A stretch of 64,000 nucleotides of DNA from Saprospirales bacterium. Its GTDB lineage: Bacteria > Bacteroidota > Bacteroidia > Chitinophagales > Saprospiraceae. The stretch spans positions 1 to 64,000 of the forward strand of contig RECS01000109.1 in the NCBI GenBank assembly GCA_007693915.1, in the 5' to 3' direction. Below, in pieces: positions 36,164-43,366 of this stretch (positions are counted from its first letter, which is position 1; every line of letters begins with the position of its first letter). The position numbers were made by a program, and so were the translations under genes. Below the pieces are notes generated by a model. It did no database searches. It was not told the origin of the DNA and was given only the letters and a program-made list of their open reading frames with translations.

Positions 36164-36302
36164 TGTAGATTGTGATTATGTATCTGATCCTGTAGGTACT
36201 GATGGTAATTGTTATATTTTATTTGAAGGTTGTCGAAAATATCGTTTTTGGATCGGATTTGGTCCGACGTTTCAAATAATGGCTGCGGTCGAATGTCCTT
36301 AA
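35712..36302 (+). CDS. lipoprotein with Cys-containing C-terminal tail (cassette 2)
   Basis: 196 aa, paralog of the gene at 33893. Signal peptide, lipobox 'LFVSC' and the helical part to residue 150 are identical in protein and DNA. The tail differs ('VDCDYVSDPVGTDGNCYILF', 'GCRKYRFWIGFGPTFQIM', 'VECP') but keeps all four Cys and 'GCRKYRFWIGFG'. The gene is followed after 29 bp by the second CarboxypepD_reg-like gene. The pattern suggests a conserved anchor and a variable exposed part. Confidence 0.75.
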   Translation: MKTINKFFYSALILSIFSLLFVSCEKESIHMNTQIDEMQLQISEIRSSSAVDSLFRFHLNHLADMFNNANDASNGDLELLLESLDTLSSSAAFTVLDNSGLINVTQLENAINHTAYYEDLLLLSYSQEDIENIVNIEAGDLQELFGRPFWGVDCDYVSDPVGTDGNCYILFEGCRKYRFWIGFGPTFQIMAAVECP

Positions 36303-36331
36303 GAAAACTGAACAAAGTAAAAACCTATTAA

Positions 36332-37288
36332 ATGGCGGTGAAAATTTGGTTGTTAATTATTTTCGGATTCTTCGTACTGGATTTAACTGCACAGACCACA
36401 CTAATTCAGGGTAAAGTGGCCGACCAGAATGGTCAACCACTTTACCTTACTTTGGTTTATAATGCTGATTTAGGAATAGGCGCTTACACAGATGAAAGGG
36501 GTTTCTTCTTTATCGAATCAGACAAAGTCATACCCGAACTGGAAGTATTTGCATTAGGTTATATGCGAGAAAGAGTAAATACAAAAGTTGATTCCAGTTT
36601 TATTACTATAAAACTAAAAAAACTGATCTATGATCTAAAGGAAATAGAAATCCATCCCTGTCCTAAATCAGAAATTACCATGGGTTTGGATTTGGAATCA
36701 ATTGAGCATAATTTAATGCGCTTAAGTCCGACACATGGATTTAATTATCAGGTAGGAATGTCATTCCCTACACGCTATGGACAGGAAATAACAGCTGTAG
36801 AGGTACATGCCATAAATCCCGGAATTCGAAGAACTACTTTTCGATTGAGGATTTTTGAATTGGACAGTAGCGGAATGCCCGGTAATGATTTATTGCTTGA
36901 AAACCTGATTGTAAGCGTTCCGGGCCTGAGGAATAAACGTCCAACACTGATCGATCTAAAGGATTATAATTTGAGAAGTCCGGATTCCGGGATTTTTGTT
37001 GCAGTGGAATGGTTACCTATGGAAAATAATACCTACAGGACTACCGGTCGTCATCCTTCAGGAAGCAGAGGTAAAAGGCACACGACTCTTCCAATTTTAA
37101 GATTAATTCGGACTGAGAAAAATCCGGATTTTAAAATGTGGCGAAAAAGAGATGAAGGAGAATGGTATCAAACTCATCCACAAATAAAAAAAAAGTGGTT
37201 AGAACTCAACCCTCACCTGGCAAGTAAGGAGGACCAGGAGCTAACAAATTTTCCGGCAATCAAAGTGCATCTGTTGGATTGTGAGTAA
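36332..37288 (+). CDS. secreted CarboxypepD_reg-like protein (cassette 2)
   Basis: 318 aa, paralog of the gene at 34519. Signal peptide (MAVKIWLLIIFGFFVLDLTAQ), CarboxypepD_reg-like part ('IQGKVADQNGQPLYLTLVYN', 'GAYTDERGFFFI'), then 'TFRLRIFELDSSGMPGNDLL' and 'GIFVAVEWLP'; the end is again 'VHLLDCE'. By eye the two proteins agree at roughly half to two thirds of positions, so they diverged well before the lipoprotein genes were made identical. The paralog has a shorter stretch near the C-terminus. Confidence 0.72.
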   Translation: MAVKIWLLIIFGFFVLDLTAQTTLIQGKVADQNGQPLYLTLVYNADLGIGAYTDERGFFFIESDKVIPELEVFALGYMRERVNTKVDSSFITIKLKKLIYDLKEIEIHPCPKSEITMGLDLESIEHNLMRLSPTHGFNYQVGMSFPTRYGQEITAVEVHAINPGIRRTTFRLRIFELDSSGMPGNDLLLENLIVSVPGLRNKRPTLIDLKDYNLRSPDSGIFVAVEWLPMENNTYRTTGRHPSGSRGKRHTTLPILRLIRTEKNPDFKMWRKRDEGEWYQTHPQIKKKWLELNPHLASKEDQELTNFPAIKVHLLDCE

Positions 37289-37653
37289 GCAGGTTGCAGA
37301 GATTTTCTACAGCTTATATTTTACTTAGAAGAACAATTTTTGGTGAATGTGTGAAATATTGTTTCTTGAAAAAGGGTCCATGCAATTCTATTCTCCATTC
37401 TGGTTGTATGCATAAGGTGGGTTTTATGAAAAGGCTTATTTGGAAATGAAACTTTGTTAGCTGCAATTGAATAGGATGTTGATTATAAGTGTTTTTCTAA
37501 TCCGATTATGGCAAGTGCAAAATATATTCCTATAGTATGTACAAGATATCAACAAACTACCTTTAACTAATTATCCAAGCTGCTTGTGAGGTTTATTATT
37601 TCTTTAAAGCGTCTATCAAATAAGGGTCCATGTAAAAGGCAATCCCAATAAAA
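37289..37653. other. spacer homologous to the flank of cassette 1
   Basis: No gene. The first about 160 bp (GCAGGTTGCAGAGATTTTCT onward to about 37460) match 35437-35610 after cassette 1 with few differences, so the duplicated unit includes this 3' flank. The remaining 190 bp show nothing recognisable. Confidence 0.6.
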
Positions 37654-38432
37654 CTAATCCCCTCCCTCCAATGATTGAACATTCAATCTGTTTTGGAAGT
37701 GGTCCGTATTATACCCTAAAGAAAGGATACTTGTCAGCTCACTGGGACTTTCTATCTCTTGCCGTCTAATCAAATCCTGAAAGATATTCAATACTGAGAT
37801 GGCATTCAATTCAGACAGCGAAAAAACCATTTCGGTCAAAGGTCTTTGATCCATTCTATTGGGCCATAAAAAACAAACAGAATAAGGATTCGCTGCGTTG
37901 ACATCCATCAACGCTACAAAAACCATTTCACCGGGTGGGTAATTAGCTACTGAATCTGTGCAGCTGAGCAAACCTGAAACTACATGTACATCACCGTATT
38001 CCAAATGCCAGTTGTAAATTTGATTATAAGCCTCTTCCATCACTCTAAAAGCACCTATATGCATATCATTAAACTGATGAATAGCATCCTCTTCCCCCCA
38101 AAACTCCGTCAATCCAATAGGCATTTTAAACGGTTTACCCTCTCCGTATGGAGGTCTATGACCAAAATTGGTAATGGCGGCACTGCCATGAGCCATCCAC
38201 ACTACTCCACTGCCATCCTTAGTCGGTGCAAGAATCAAATCATCTATCATTTTCAAATCACTTTTTCGGCAAAACCTAACATCTCAGTTTTCTTGGAAAC
38301 ACCCAACAACAACTCAAGAAGAGAATCTAAATCCACCGAAAGTAACCAAATAAATACAACAAGCAAGGCTTCTAATATTGCTATTGAAGGCAGGGTTCGG
38401 GTAAATACTAAGAGATCTTCTGAACCATTAGA
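37654..38432 (-). pseudogene. frameshifted, start-less copy of the membrane-anchored protein at 42403-43209
   Basis: The 200-residue C-terminal frame (37654-38256) is a close paralog of the intact protein at 42403; 'VVWMAHGSAAITNFGHRPP' is identical. Its only start is a TTG at 38256. Upstream, in another frame, the minus strand encodes 'VVFIWLLSVDLDSLLELLLG', matching the membrane anchor 'LLFVWLLTVNMEPWLAVLLG' of the paralog, up to 'KTEMLGFAEKVI' and then a stop just before 'KMIDDL'. That frame reaches a stop at 38433 without an ATG. So the copy has a frameshift near 38257-38270 and lacks a start; a sequencing error could explain the shift but not the missing start. Confidence 0.8.
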
Positions 38433-38564
38433 TTAAGGGATTTCTGTTTTGTTATTAAGATTTTTGTCAAGCATACAGACTCTTAAAGATATGTTAAATT
38501 CACAGTTTTTTCCCAGGTCAAACAATTTATGTATTAACATTGTCCAAATTAAAATAAAAACTAT

Positions 38565-38597
38565 GCAATCTACAAGCAATCTACAAGCAATCTACAA
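38565..38597 (+). repeat. three 11-bp tandem repeats (GCAATCTACAA) at a gene start
   Basis: Three exact copies of GCAATCTACAA directly after an ATG at 38563. Because 11 is not a multiple of 3, copy number decides whether that ATG is in frame with the following lipoprotein signal peptide. With three copies it stops after 12 codons (TAA at 38599); one or four copies would be in frame. Confidence 0.9.
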
Positions 38598-38651
38598 GTA
38601 AATGGTTAAAACTAACATTTCTTACTTTGATTCTTTTTTCAATTAATTCTT

Positions 38652-40166
38652 GTGAAAAAAAAGTTTGAATATTCCGAACTAAAAACAGACCTTTCAGAGT
38701 TCTCCAGTGACAGATCAGGTATGATTTCTATAACAAATGGAATTTTAAATTTTCCAAATCTAGAAAGTCTAGAGTATAGTTATAACTCCATCAAAAATAA
38801 TGAAATCAACTATGATGATTTTATTAACTATCATTTCGAAAATGGTTTTAAACCTAAAATTCTAACCGATGAAATTATTAATAATAACCCATCGGTTTTA
38901 ACACTAGACTCCTCTTTTGTAACGAACCCTTATGAAGGAGAAGGAGAAGGAGGTGAAGATGTCATTGACCTTGAAGATGATAGACTTATTGCTGATTTAT
39001 CATTTGCATCATTATTAAACTTTAGACACGAGGTTATAGTAGAAAATCGCCTATACAAGTATACCTATAATGGTCTATTTCATGGAGAAGTATCTGATTC
39101 TACTACTATCCGATTTGAATCAAGTAATAACCACTATAGCACACATCAACCAGGATCAGATGGTGAAACACAATTAATTTCTAATGGACTTGTAAGTTGG
39201 TTCATACCAAACCATGATGATCCTCCAGTTGCTGAATTATGTGCGCCTTATCCATGTCCTCCACCAATAGTAATTGATCCACCACAAGTCTTTGCTAATT
39301 GCGGAGACAATAAGGATTATCCAGAAGCTCTTCCAAATTGCATTTCATACGGAAACTTCGGCAAAATTTTTGGACCTAATTTAGTTTGTTTCCAGTATTG
39401 GTCTACTAGGAATAGAAGGATTAAAAACAAAGCATGGGCAATGGATTTTAAACTAATTAGTTCTGTAGGCTATAAAGTAAAAACTCAAAGTAAAAAAAAT
39501 TTCTTAGGTATTACTTGGTGGTCAAAAAACAATGCTGAAGTAAGTCAGCTCTACAAAGGGATTGAAGTTGGTCAGATTGTTTTCAGTCATCCTAATTTTC
39601 CTTCACCAAATAACTTTGAATTTAAACATCAACTTAGATATGATGGAATAACATATAATCTCCAAACTGGTGATGTCGTTCATGTCAACGATCCCTTGAT
39701 GAGAGATCTTTTTAAGGATTGGCCAGTACCTAATATTTCGCCAACTATCGAGATTTATTTGCCTGATCGATTTTTTGCGGATGATCTTCTCTATGAGGAT
39801 TTTGTATCTAGTGATCAGTTAAATTCAGCAATTAAATTAATTGCGAAACAAGCATTTAATTTTTTAAAAAATAAATTAAACAAGGAATTTGGGTCAGAAG
39901 ATGTATCTATTTTTTTACCAAACTCCAATAAAGACGATATTATATTTTATTATGTGCAAAATGAAAAAACCAAACAAAATGCAAATAGATTAAGAAGTAG
40001 TTTTCATTTCTCAACAGCTGTAATTAGTTGGAAGGACAAATATATTCCATCTGGCTTTAAACCAGCAATACACCCTAAAAAAGTAGATATGCTCTTTTAT
40101 GGTTACGGTCGTCACGCGTGTAATGATTATCAAGGATCTAGAATACATTTACTAATGGAAAATTAA
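38652..40166 (+). CDS. unknown lipoprotein body, out of frame with its own signal peptide
   Basis: The open frame of 504 codons (GTG at 38652) has no signal peptide of its own. In the neighbouring frame directly upstream (38603-38654), the DNA encodes 'WLKLTFLTLILFSINSC', a typical lipoprotein leader ending in a lipobox Cys, then 'EKKV' and stop. The switch is in an A8 run; with seven A the leader would read on as 'SCEKKFEYSELK'. The body has acidic 'EGEGEGGEDVIDLEDD' and Pro-rich 'PYPCPPPIVIDPP' parts and no domain I know. The 1.5-kb frame is intact, so decay, if any, is recent. It overlaps the next gene by 1 bp (TAATG). Confidence 0.65.
   Translation: MKKKFEYSELKTDLSEFSSDRSGMISITNGILNFPNLESLEYSYNSIKNNEINYDDFINYHFENGFKPKILTDEIINNNPSVLTLDSSFVTNPYEGEGEGGEDVIDLEDDRLIADLSFASLLNFRHEVIVENRLYKYTYNGLFHGEVSDSTTIRFESSNNHYSTHQPGSDGETQLISNGLVSWFIPNHDDPPVAELCAPYPCPPPIVIDPPQVFANCGDNKDYPEALPNCISYGNFGKIFGPNLVCFQYWSTRNRRIKNKAWAMDFKLISSVGYKVKTQSKKNFLGITWWSKNNAEVSQLYKGIEVGQIVFSHPNFPSPNNFEFKHQLRYDGITYNLQTGDVVHVNDPLMRDLFKDWPVPNISPTIEIYLPDRFFADDLLYEDFVSSDQLNSAIKLIAKQAFNFLKNKLNKEFGSEDVSIFLPNSNKDDIIFYYVQNEKTKQNANRLRSSFHFSTAVISWKDKYIPSGFKPAIHPKKVDMLFYGYGRHACNDYQGSRIHLLMEN
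38655..38662 (+). repeat. A8 homopolymer at the signal peptide-body junction
   Basis: TGTGAAAAAAAAG: eight A directly after the lipobox Cys codon. Loss of one A joins the lipoprotein signal peptide to the 504-codon body. Confidence 0.85.
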
Positions 40167-41239
40167 TGCTTTTAATGAATGTATATTTGTTTCAATTAAG
40201 AACGATCGTGATTACTTTTATTTTATCACATTTCCTAACTATGCATTATAGTTTTTACAATGCTCAGGTCACTTTCCCATACACAATCGAATCGGAGAAA
40301 AATGTGAAATATCAACCATTGGACAACGGCACAGTAGTCAGCCAACCTGGGTGGAACTGGACAAATTTTTTTATTGAAATAGACTTTCCATTTTCTATCC
40401 CTCAATTTGAATCCGGACCGGTAATGCTTGCAGTTTTTTCCATCCCGGACATTGGAATTCAGCTATTATTCCTCAATTCTGAAGGTGACATCGGTGATGT
40501 GCTAATTCCTTATAATATGCTACTTAAAGATATTAAAAATTATGATTCAAATAAAGAGTCCATTGTCAGATACGATATTCAGGGAGAAATAGGTCAAAGG
40601 GTTTTTATTTTAGAGTTTTTTAAAGTGGGTTTTGAGAATCTTGTTGGAACAATAGGTGCAACTGTAAACACAAGTTTTCAAATTAGTATTTTTGAGGATA
40701 CAGGAGAGCTAAAGATTCACTTCGGCGAGCAAAACAACAGAGAGTTGTTTGACCTAATTTTTGATCGAATCGGTTCGGGACCCCGAATATCGTTAAGCTT
40801 AGGCTTAGGATCATCAGGGAGTGGTAATATACCTGTGGTTTCAGGTTTACTTTCAGGTAATGTTGAAGCCCCCTTTATAGTAGAATACTACCAATCATAT
40901 ATCCCCCCGGAAAACCTGGATGGTTTATTAGATGATCCTGTGGAGGGTACTCTTTATCGTTTTATACCGACTCCAACAAACACAAACAACCACACCATCA
41001 ACAATCATTTTTCCATATCGCCTAATCCTGCTTCTGATTACTTGAATGTTTTTTGGAAAGACAGTAGTTTAGGACAGGTAAAATACTCAATTTTTTCAGT
41101 AGATGGGAGGAATATAATTTCAGGAACCTTAGATGAACCACACCATAGAATTGAAACCAGTTCATTAAACACTGGGATCTATATCATTGAAGTCAGTTCA
41201 GAAAGTACAACTCAAGTTCATAATTTCTTAAAGAAATAA
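40166..41239 (+). CDS. secreted protein with T9SS type A sorting domain
   Basis: 357 aa. N-terminal hydrophobic segment ('TIVITFILSHFLTMHYSFYN') as signal peptide; there are three ATGs close together, so the exact start is uncertain. The middle (about 45-270) is beta-rich with no known domain. The C-terminus is a type A sorting domain: 'FSISPNPASDYLNVFW', 'YSIFSVDGRNIISGTL', 'LNTGIYIIEVSS', 'VHNFLKK'. It overlaps the preceding stop (TAATG), so it is coupled to the lipoprotein body gene and may be a partner of it. Confidence 0.8.
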   Translation: MLLMNVYLFQLRTIVITFILSHFLTMHYSFYNAQVTFPYTIESEKNVKYQPLDNGTVVSQPGWNWTNFFIEIDFPFSIPQFESGPVMLAVFSIPDIGIQLLFLNSEGDIGDVLIPYNMLLKDIKNYDSNKESIVRYDIQGEIGQRVFILEFFKVGFENLVGTIGATVNTSFQISIFEDTGELKIHFGEQNNRELFDLIFDRIGSGPRISLSLGLGSSGSGNIPVVSGLLSGNVEAPFIVEYYQSYIPPENLDGLLDDPVEGTLYRFIPTPTNTNNHTINNHFSISPNPASDYLNVFWKDSSLGQVKYSIFSVDGRNIISGTLDEPHHRIETSSLNTGIYIIEVSSESTTQVHNFLKK

Positions 41240-41298
41240 GTATTATCGAAAATGACTTATCTTTATCCTGCGAACAAAACCTGTAATTTGCTTTTTTG

Positions 41299-41868
41299 AT
41301 GAAAAACCTACAACAAATAATTTTCGCAATCATTCTCACTGCAGCAACTTTATTTTCAGGTTCTTGTATAAGTCAAAACTCCAAAGATTCTATCCTTCCT
41401 CCCCTTGAAAACTCTTTCCGTCTCAACATAGTTAACCCAAGCGCAGAATGGCACTTTGTACGGAATGAAAATGCCCTTTATGTACTAAAAGTGGGTCTTA
41501 ATTATTACGGTGAAATAATACTTGGGTATCCATCGTCAATTGAATGGCAATTTAAGCCAATGGCATCAATAAGCCACAGATGGTATTATAATAGACTGAA
41601 GAGATTAAATAATGGACGGATAGTTAAGAAAAACAGTGGGAACTATGTCTCATTGAAATTTATGGCACTTGGACCCGATATAATTTCAACAGACTCTAAG
41701 AATAGTGACTTTATTGCATCATTAGGTCCGCAATGGGGCATGCAAAGAAAATATGGCAAGTCACTTTCCTTCAAACTGGAAATAGGGCCTGTTGTTTATT
41801 GGAATAGTGATAATAAAGTAGGGGTAGAGTTAAGTGGAGGTATAGGACTGGGGTTTATAATAAAATAA
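41299..41868 (+). CDS. hypothetical envelope protein, possible small beta-barrel
   Basis: 189 aa from the ATG at 41299 (a TTG directly before it is less likely). Signal peptide 'MKNLQQIIFAIILTAATLFSGSC'-like (positions 1-23); the Cys may make it a lipoprotein, but the lipobox is weak. The rest has alternating strands ('YVLKVGLNYYGEIILGY', 'WQFKPMASISHRWYYN', 'GVELSGGIGLGFIIK') and an aromatic-hydrophobic end, which suggests an outer-membrane barrel. 59 bp after the T9SS protein gene, same strand. Function unknown. Confidence 0.6.
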   Translation: MKNLQQIIFAIILTAATLFSGSCISQNSKDSILPPLENSFRLNIVNPSAEWHFVRNENALYVLKVGLNYYGEIILGYPSSIEWQFKPMASISHRWYYNRLKRLNNGRIVKKNSGNYVSLKFMALGPDIISTDSKNSDFIASLGPQWGMQRKYGKSLSFKLEIGPVVYWNSDNKVGVELSGGIGLGFIIK

Positions 41869-42054
41869 TAGTTTAATCATTGAATTATTAATCTCAACTT
41901 AGCAATTGACTCAAAGTCTAATTACATACAGAACAAAATAGAAAAAAGGCAGCTACAATTAAGTATTACAAACTGTAAATTAAGCACTTAATTTAAAAAA
42001 GGATTGACTTGAATCTGCCCACTGAATTCCTTTAAATTATTCTACAGAACTTAT

Positions 42055-42062
42055 TAATTTTG
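42055..42062 (+). promoter_or_regulatory. possible promoter -7 box (TAATTTTG) in the spacer
   Basis: TAATTTTG followed by CAAAA fits TAnnTTTG. It points to the small ORF 78 bp downstream or to a non-coding transcript. No clear -33 element. Confidence 0.35.
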
Positions 42063-42139
42063 CAAAAAACAGATAAACTCTAAAGAATTAACATGCCTCA
42101 TCTCAGTATTTCATACAATTTATAATTACAACTTAAAAA

Positions 42140-42241
42140 TTGAGGAAAAAACTAGGTTCACGTCAAGGTGCACAAGGCGTGAGGGTATCACCAAGTCAAT
42201 TGCGCAGATTGAGGGCTTTAGAAAAAAAAGGAAGGTTTTAA
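42140..42241 (+). CDS. possible 33-codon basic small protein
   Basis: TTG-started frame encoding a protein that begins 'RKKLGSRQGAQGVRV' after the start and ends 'QLRRLRALEKKGRF'. It is strongly basic, and a stop codon lies two codons upstream, so the frame cannot be longer. It may be a real small protein, or the last remnant of a longer gene (the end looks like a helical C-terminus). It is supported only by the promoter-like box upstream and protein-like composition. Confidence 0.3.
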   Translation: MRKKLGSRQGAQGVRVSPSQLRRLRALEKKGRF

Positions 42242-42272
42242 TTTTCAAAACAATTTTAACTAATAACCATTT

Positions 42273-42306
42273 CTTTGCGAATCCTTTGCGCCCTTGCGAC
42301 TTTGCG
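42273..42306. repeat. cluster of four CTTTGCG-like units
   Basis: CTTTGCG at 42273-42279 and 42284-42290, CCTTGCG at 42292-42298 and CTTTGCG at 42300-42306, spaced 8-11 bp. Runs of this kind recur between genes in Bacteroidota genomes (from memory); the role is unknown. Confidence 0.6.
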
Positions 42307-42402
42307 AGAAAAAAACTTTAAGACTTTTCTAATTTTTGTCAATTACACAGAAATCTTAAATAAGCACATTTATATTCGATCTGAAAATATTTTGAAAGTA
42401 AA

Positions 42403-43209
42403 TCAATCCCCCATCTCCAACCTTTGAAAATTCACTCTAGTCTCAAAGTAAGTGGTGTTATATCCAAGCGAGAGTATGCCGGGCAATTCACGCGGTTTCT
42501 CTACTCCTTTTCGGGTGATCAAATCCTCAAAAATATTCAAGCCTGAAATGGAATTCAGCTCAGCCAAAGAAAACACCAATTCATTCAACGGCCTTTGATC
42601 TCCATCATTTGCCCACAAAAAAGTAAGTGAATATGGGCTTTCAGAATCCAAATTCATTATGGCAACAAAAATATTTTCACCGGGTGGATAATCCCTTATC
42701 GAATCAATGCAGCTGATCATGCCCGAAACGACATGCATATCCCCGTACTCCTCATGCCAGACAAATATTTGATTATAGACCTCCTCGAATATCCTGAATG
42801 CCGATACATCCATATTGCTGAATTGAAGCACCATATCATCATCCGACCAAAACTCCGTTAAGCCAAGAGGCATCCTAAATGGATTCCCATTTTCAAACGG
42901 AGGTCTATGACCAAAATTGGTAATGGCTGCACTGCCATGAGCCATCCACACTACTCCACTGCCATCCTTAGCAGGGGCAAGAATCAAATCATCTATCATT
43001 TTCAGCTCTCCAGTCTCAGCACTGCAGATTATTTCACTTTTTTCGGGTGACCCCAAAAGCACCGCCAGCCAAGGCTCCATATTGACTGTGAGTAACCAGA
43101 CAAATAGCAGCAGCAAGGCAATCAAAATCACTACATATCGCAAACTGGAAGATTTTCGACCGGAATCACCCCTTTTGTGACTTCCGTGATTCATCCTGAA
43201 TTTTACCAT
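42403..43209 (-). CDS. membrane-anchored protein of unknown function, intact paralog of 37654-38432
   Basis: 268 aa from the ATG at 43209; this start is chosen because a TATATTTG box stands 14 bp upstream, which would lie inside a longer reading. A basic cytoplasmic N-terminus ('NHGSHKRGDSGRKSSS') is followed by one membrane helix ('YVVILIALLLLFVWLLTV') and an outside domain of about 200 residues with 'VVWMAHGSAAITNFGHRPP', 'GLTEFWSDDD', 'YPPGENIFVAIMN' and 'LSLGYNT'. The family is unknown to me. It is divergent from the paa genes. A frameshifted second copy lies 4 kb away. Confidence 0.72.
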   Translation of the reverse strand: MVKFRMNHGSHKRGDSGRKSSSLRYVVILIALLLLFVWLLTVNMEPWLAVLLGSPEKSEIICSAETGELKMIDDLILAPAKDGSGVVWMAHGSAAITNFGHRPPFENGNPFRMPLGLTEFWSDDDMVLQFSNMDVSAFRIFEEVYNQIFVWHEEYGDMHVVSGMISCIDSIRDYPPGENIFVAIMNLDSESPYSLTFLWANDGDQRPLNELVFSLAELNSISGLNIFEDLITRKGVEKPRELPGILSLGYNTTYFETRVNFQRLEMGD

Positions 43210-43223
43210 TTTTCTTTTTTTTA

Positions 43224-43231
43224 CAAATATA
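43224..43231 (-). promoter_or_regulatory. promoter -7 box (TATATTTG) of the 42403 gene
   Basis: Minus-strand TATATTTG (plus-strand CAAATATA) fits TAnnTTTG, 14 bp upstream of the ATG at 43209, and decides the start of this gene. Confidence 0.6.
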
Positions 43232-43366
43232 CAGAAAACAAGGTAGTGCTTAGCAACACAATACAATCAAGATCAAAGGTCTCAACAATAAAACTGCAAA
43301 ACTCTATCCCGAATTATGAAAGTGATATGATAGTCCTTAATTTTACGCTCTTAAAGAAAAAAACAT

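Larger units (their letters stand above)
41869..42402. other. 534-bp spacer with promoter box, small ORF and TTTGCG repeats
   Basis: No gene above 60 codons. It holds a TAATTTTG box, a 33-codon basic ORF and a cluster of CTTTGCG units, all listed separately. The remaining DNA is AT-rich and featureless. Confidence 0.5.

Noticed and set aside
33893-37288. Toxin-immunity (polymorphic toxin) module
   Set aside because: The identical 5' part and variable tail recall such systems, but neither protein has a toxin domain, an Rhs/LXG leader or a type VI/VII marker; CarboxypepD_reg points to a surface protein.
37984-38436. 150-codon plus-strand ORF
   Set aside because: It lies antisense to the frameshifted paralog, and the minus strand is clearly the coding one by homology to 42403-43209.
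38565-38597. CRISPR-like repeat
   Set aside because: The three 11-bp repeats are directly adjacent without spacers; they are a simple tandem repeat.
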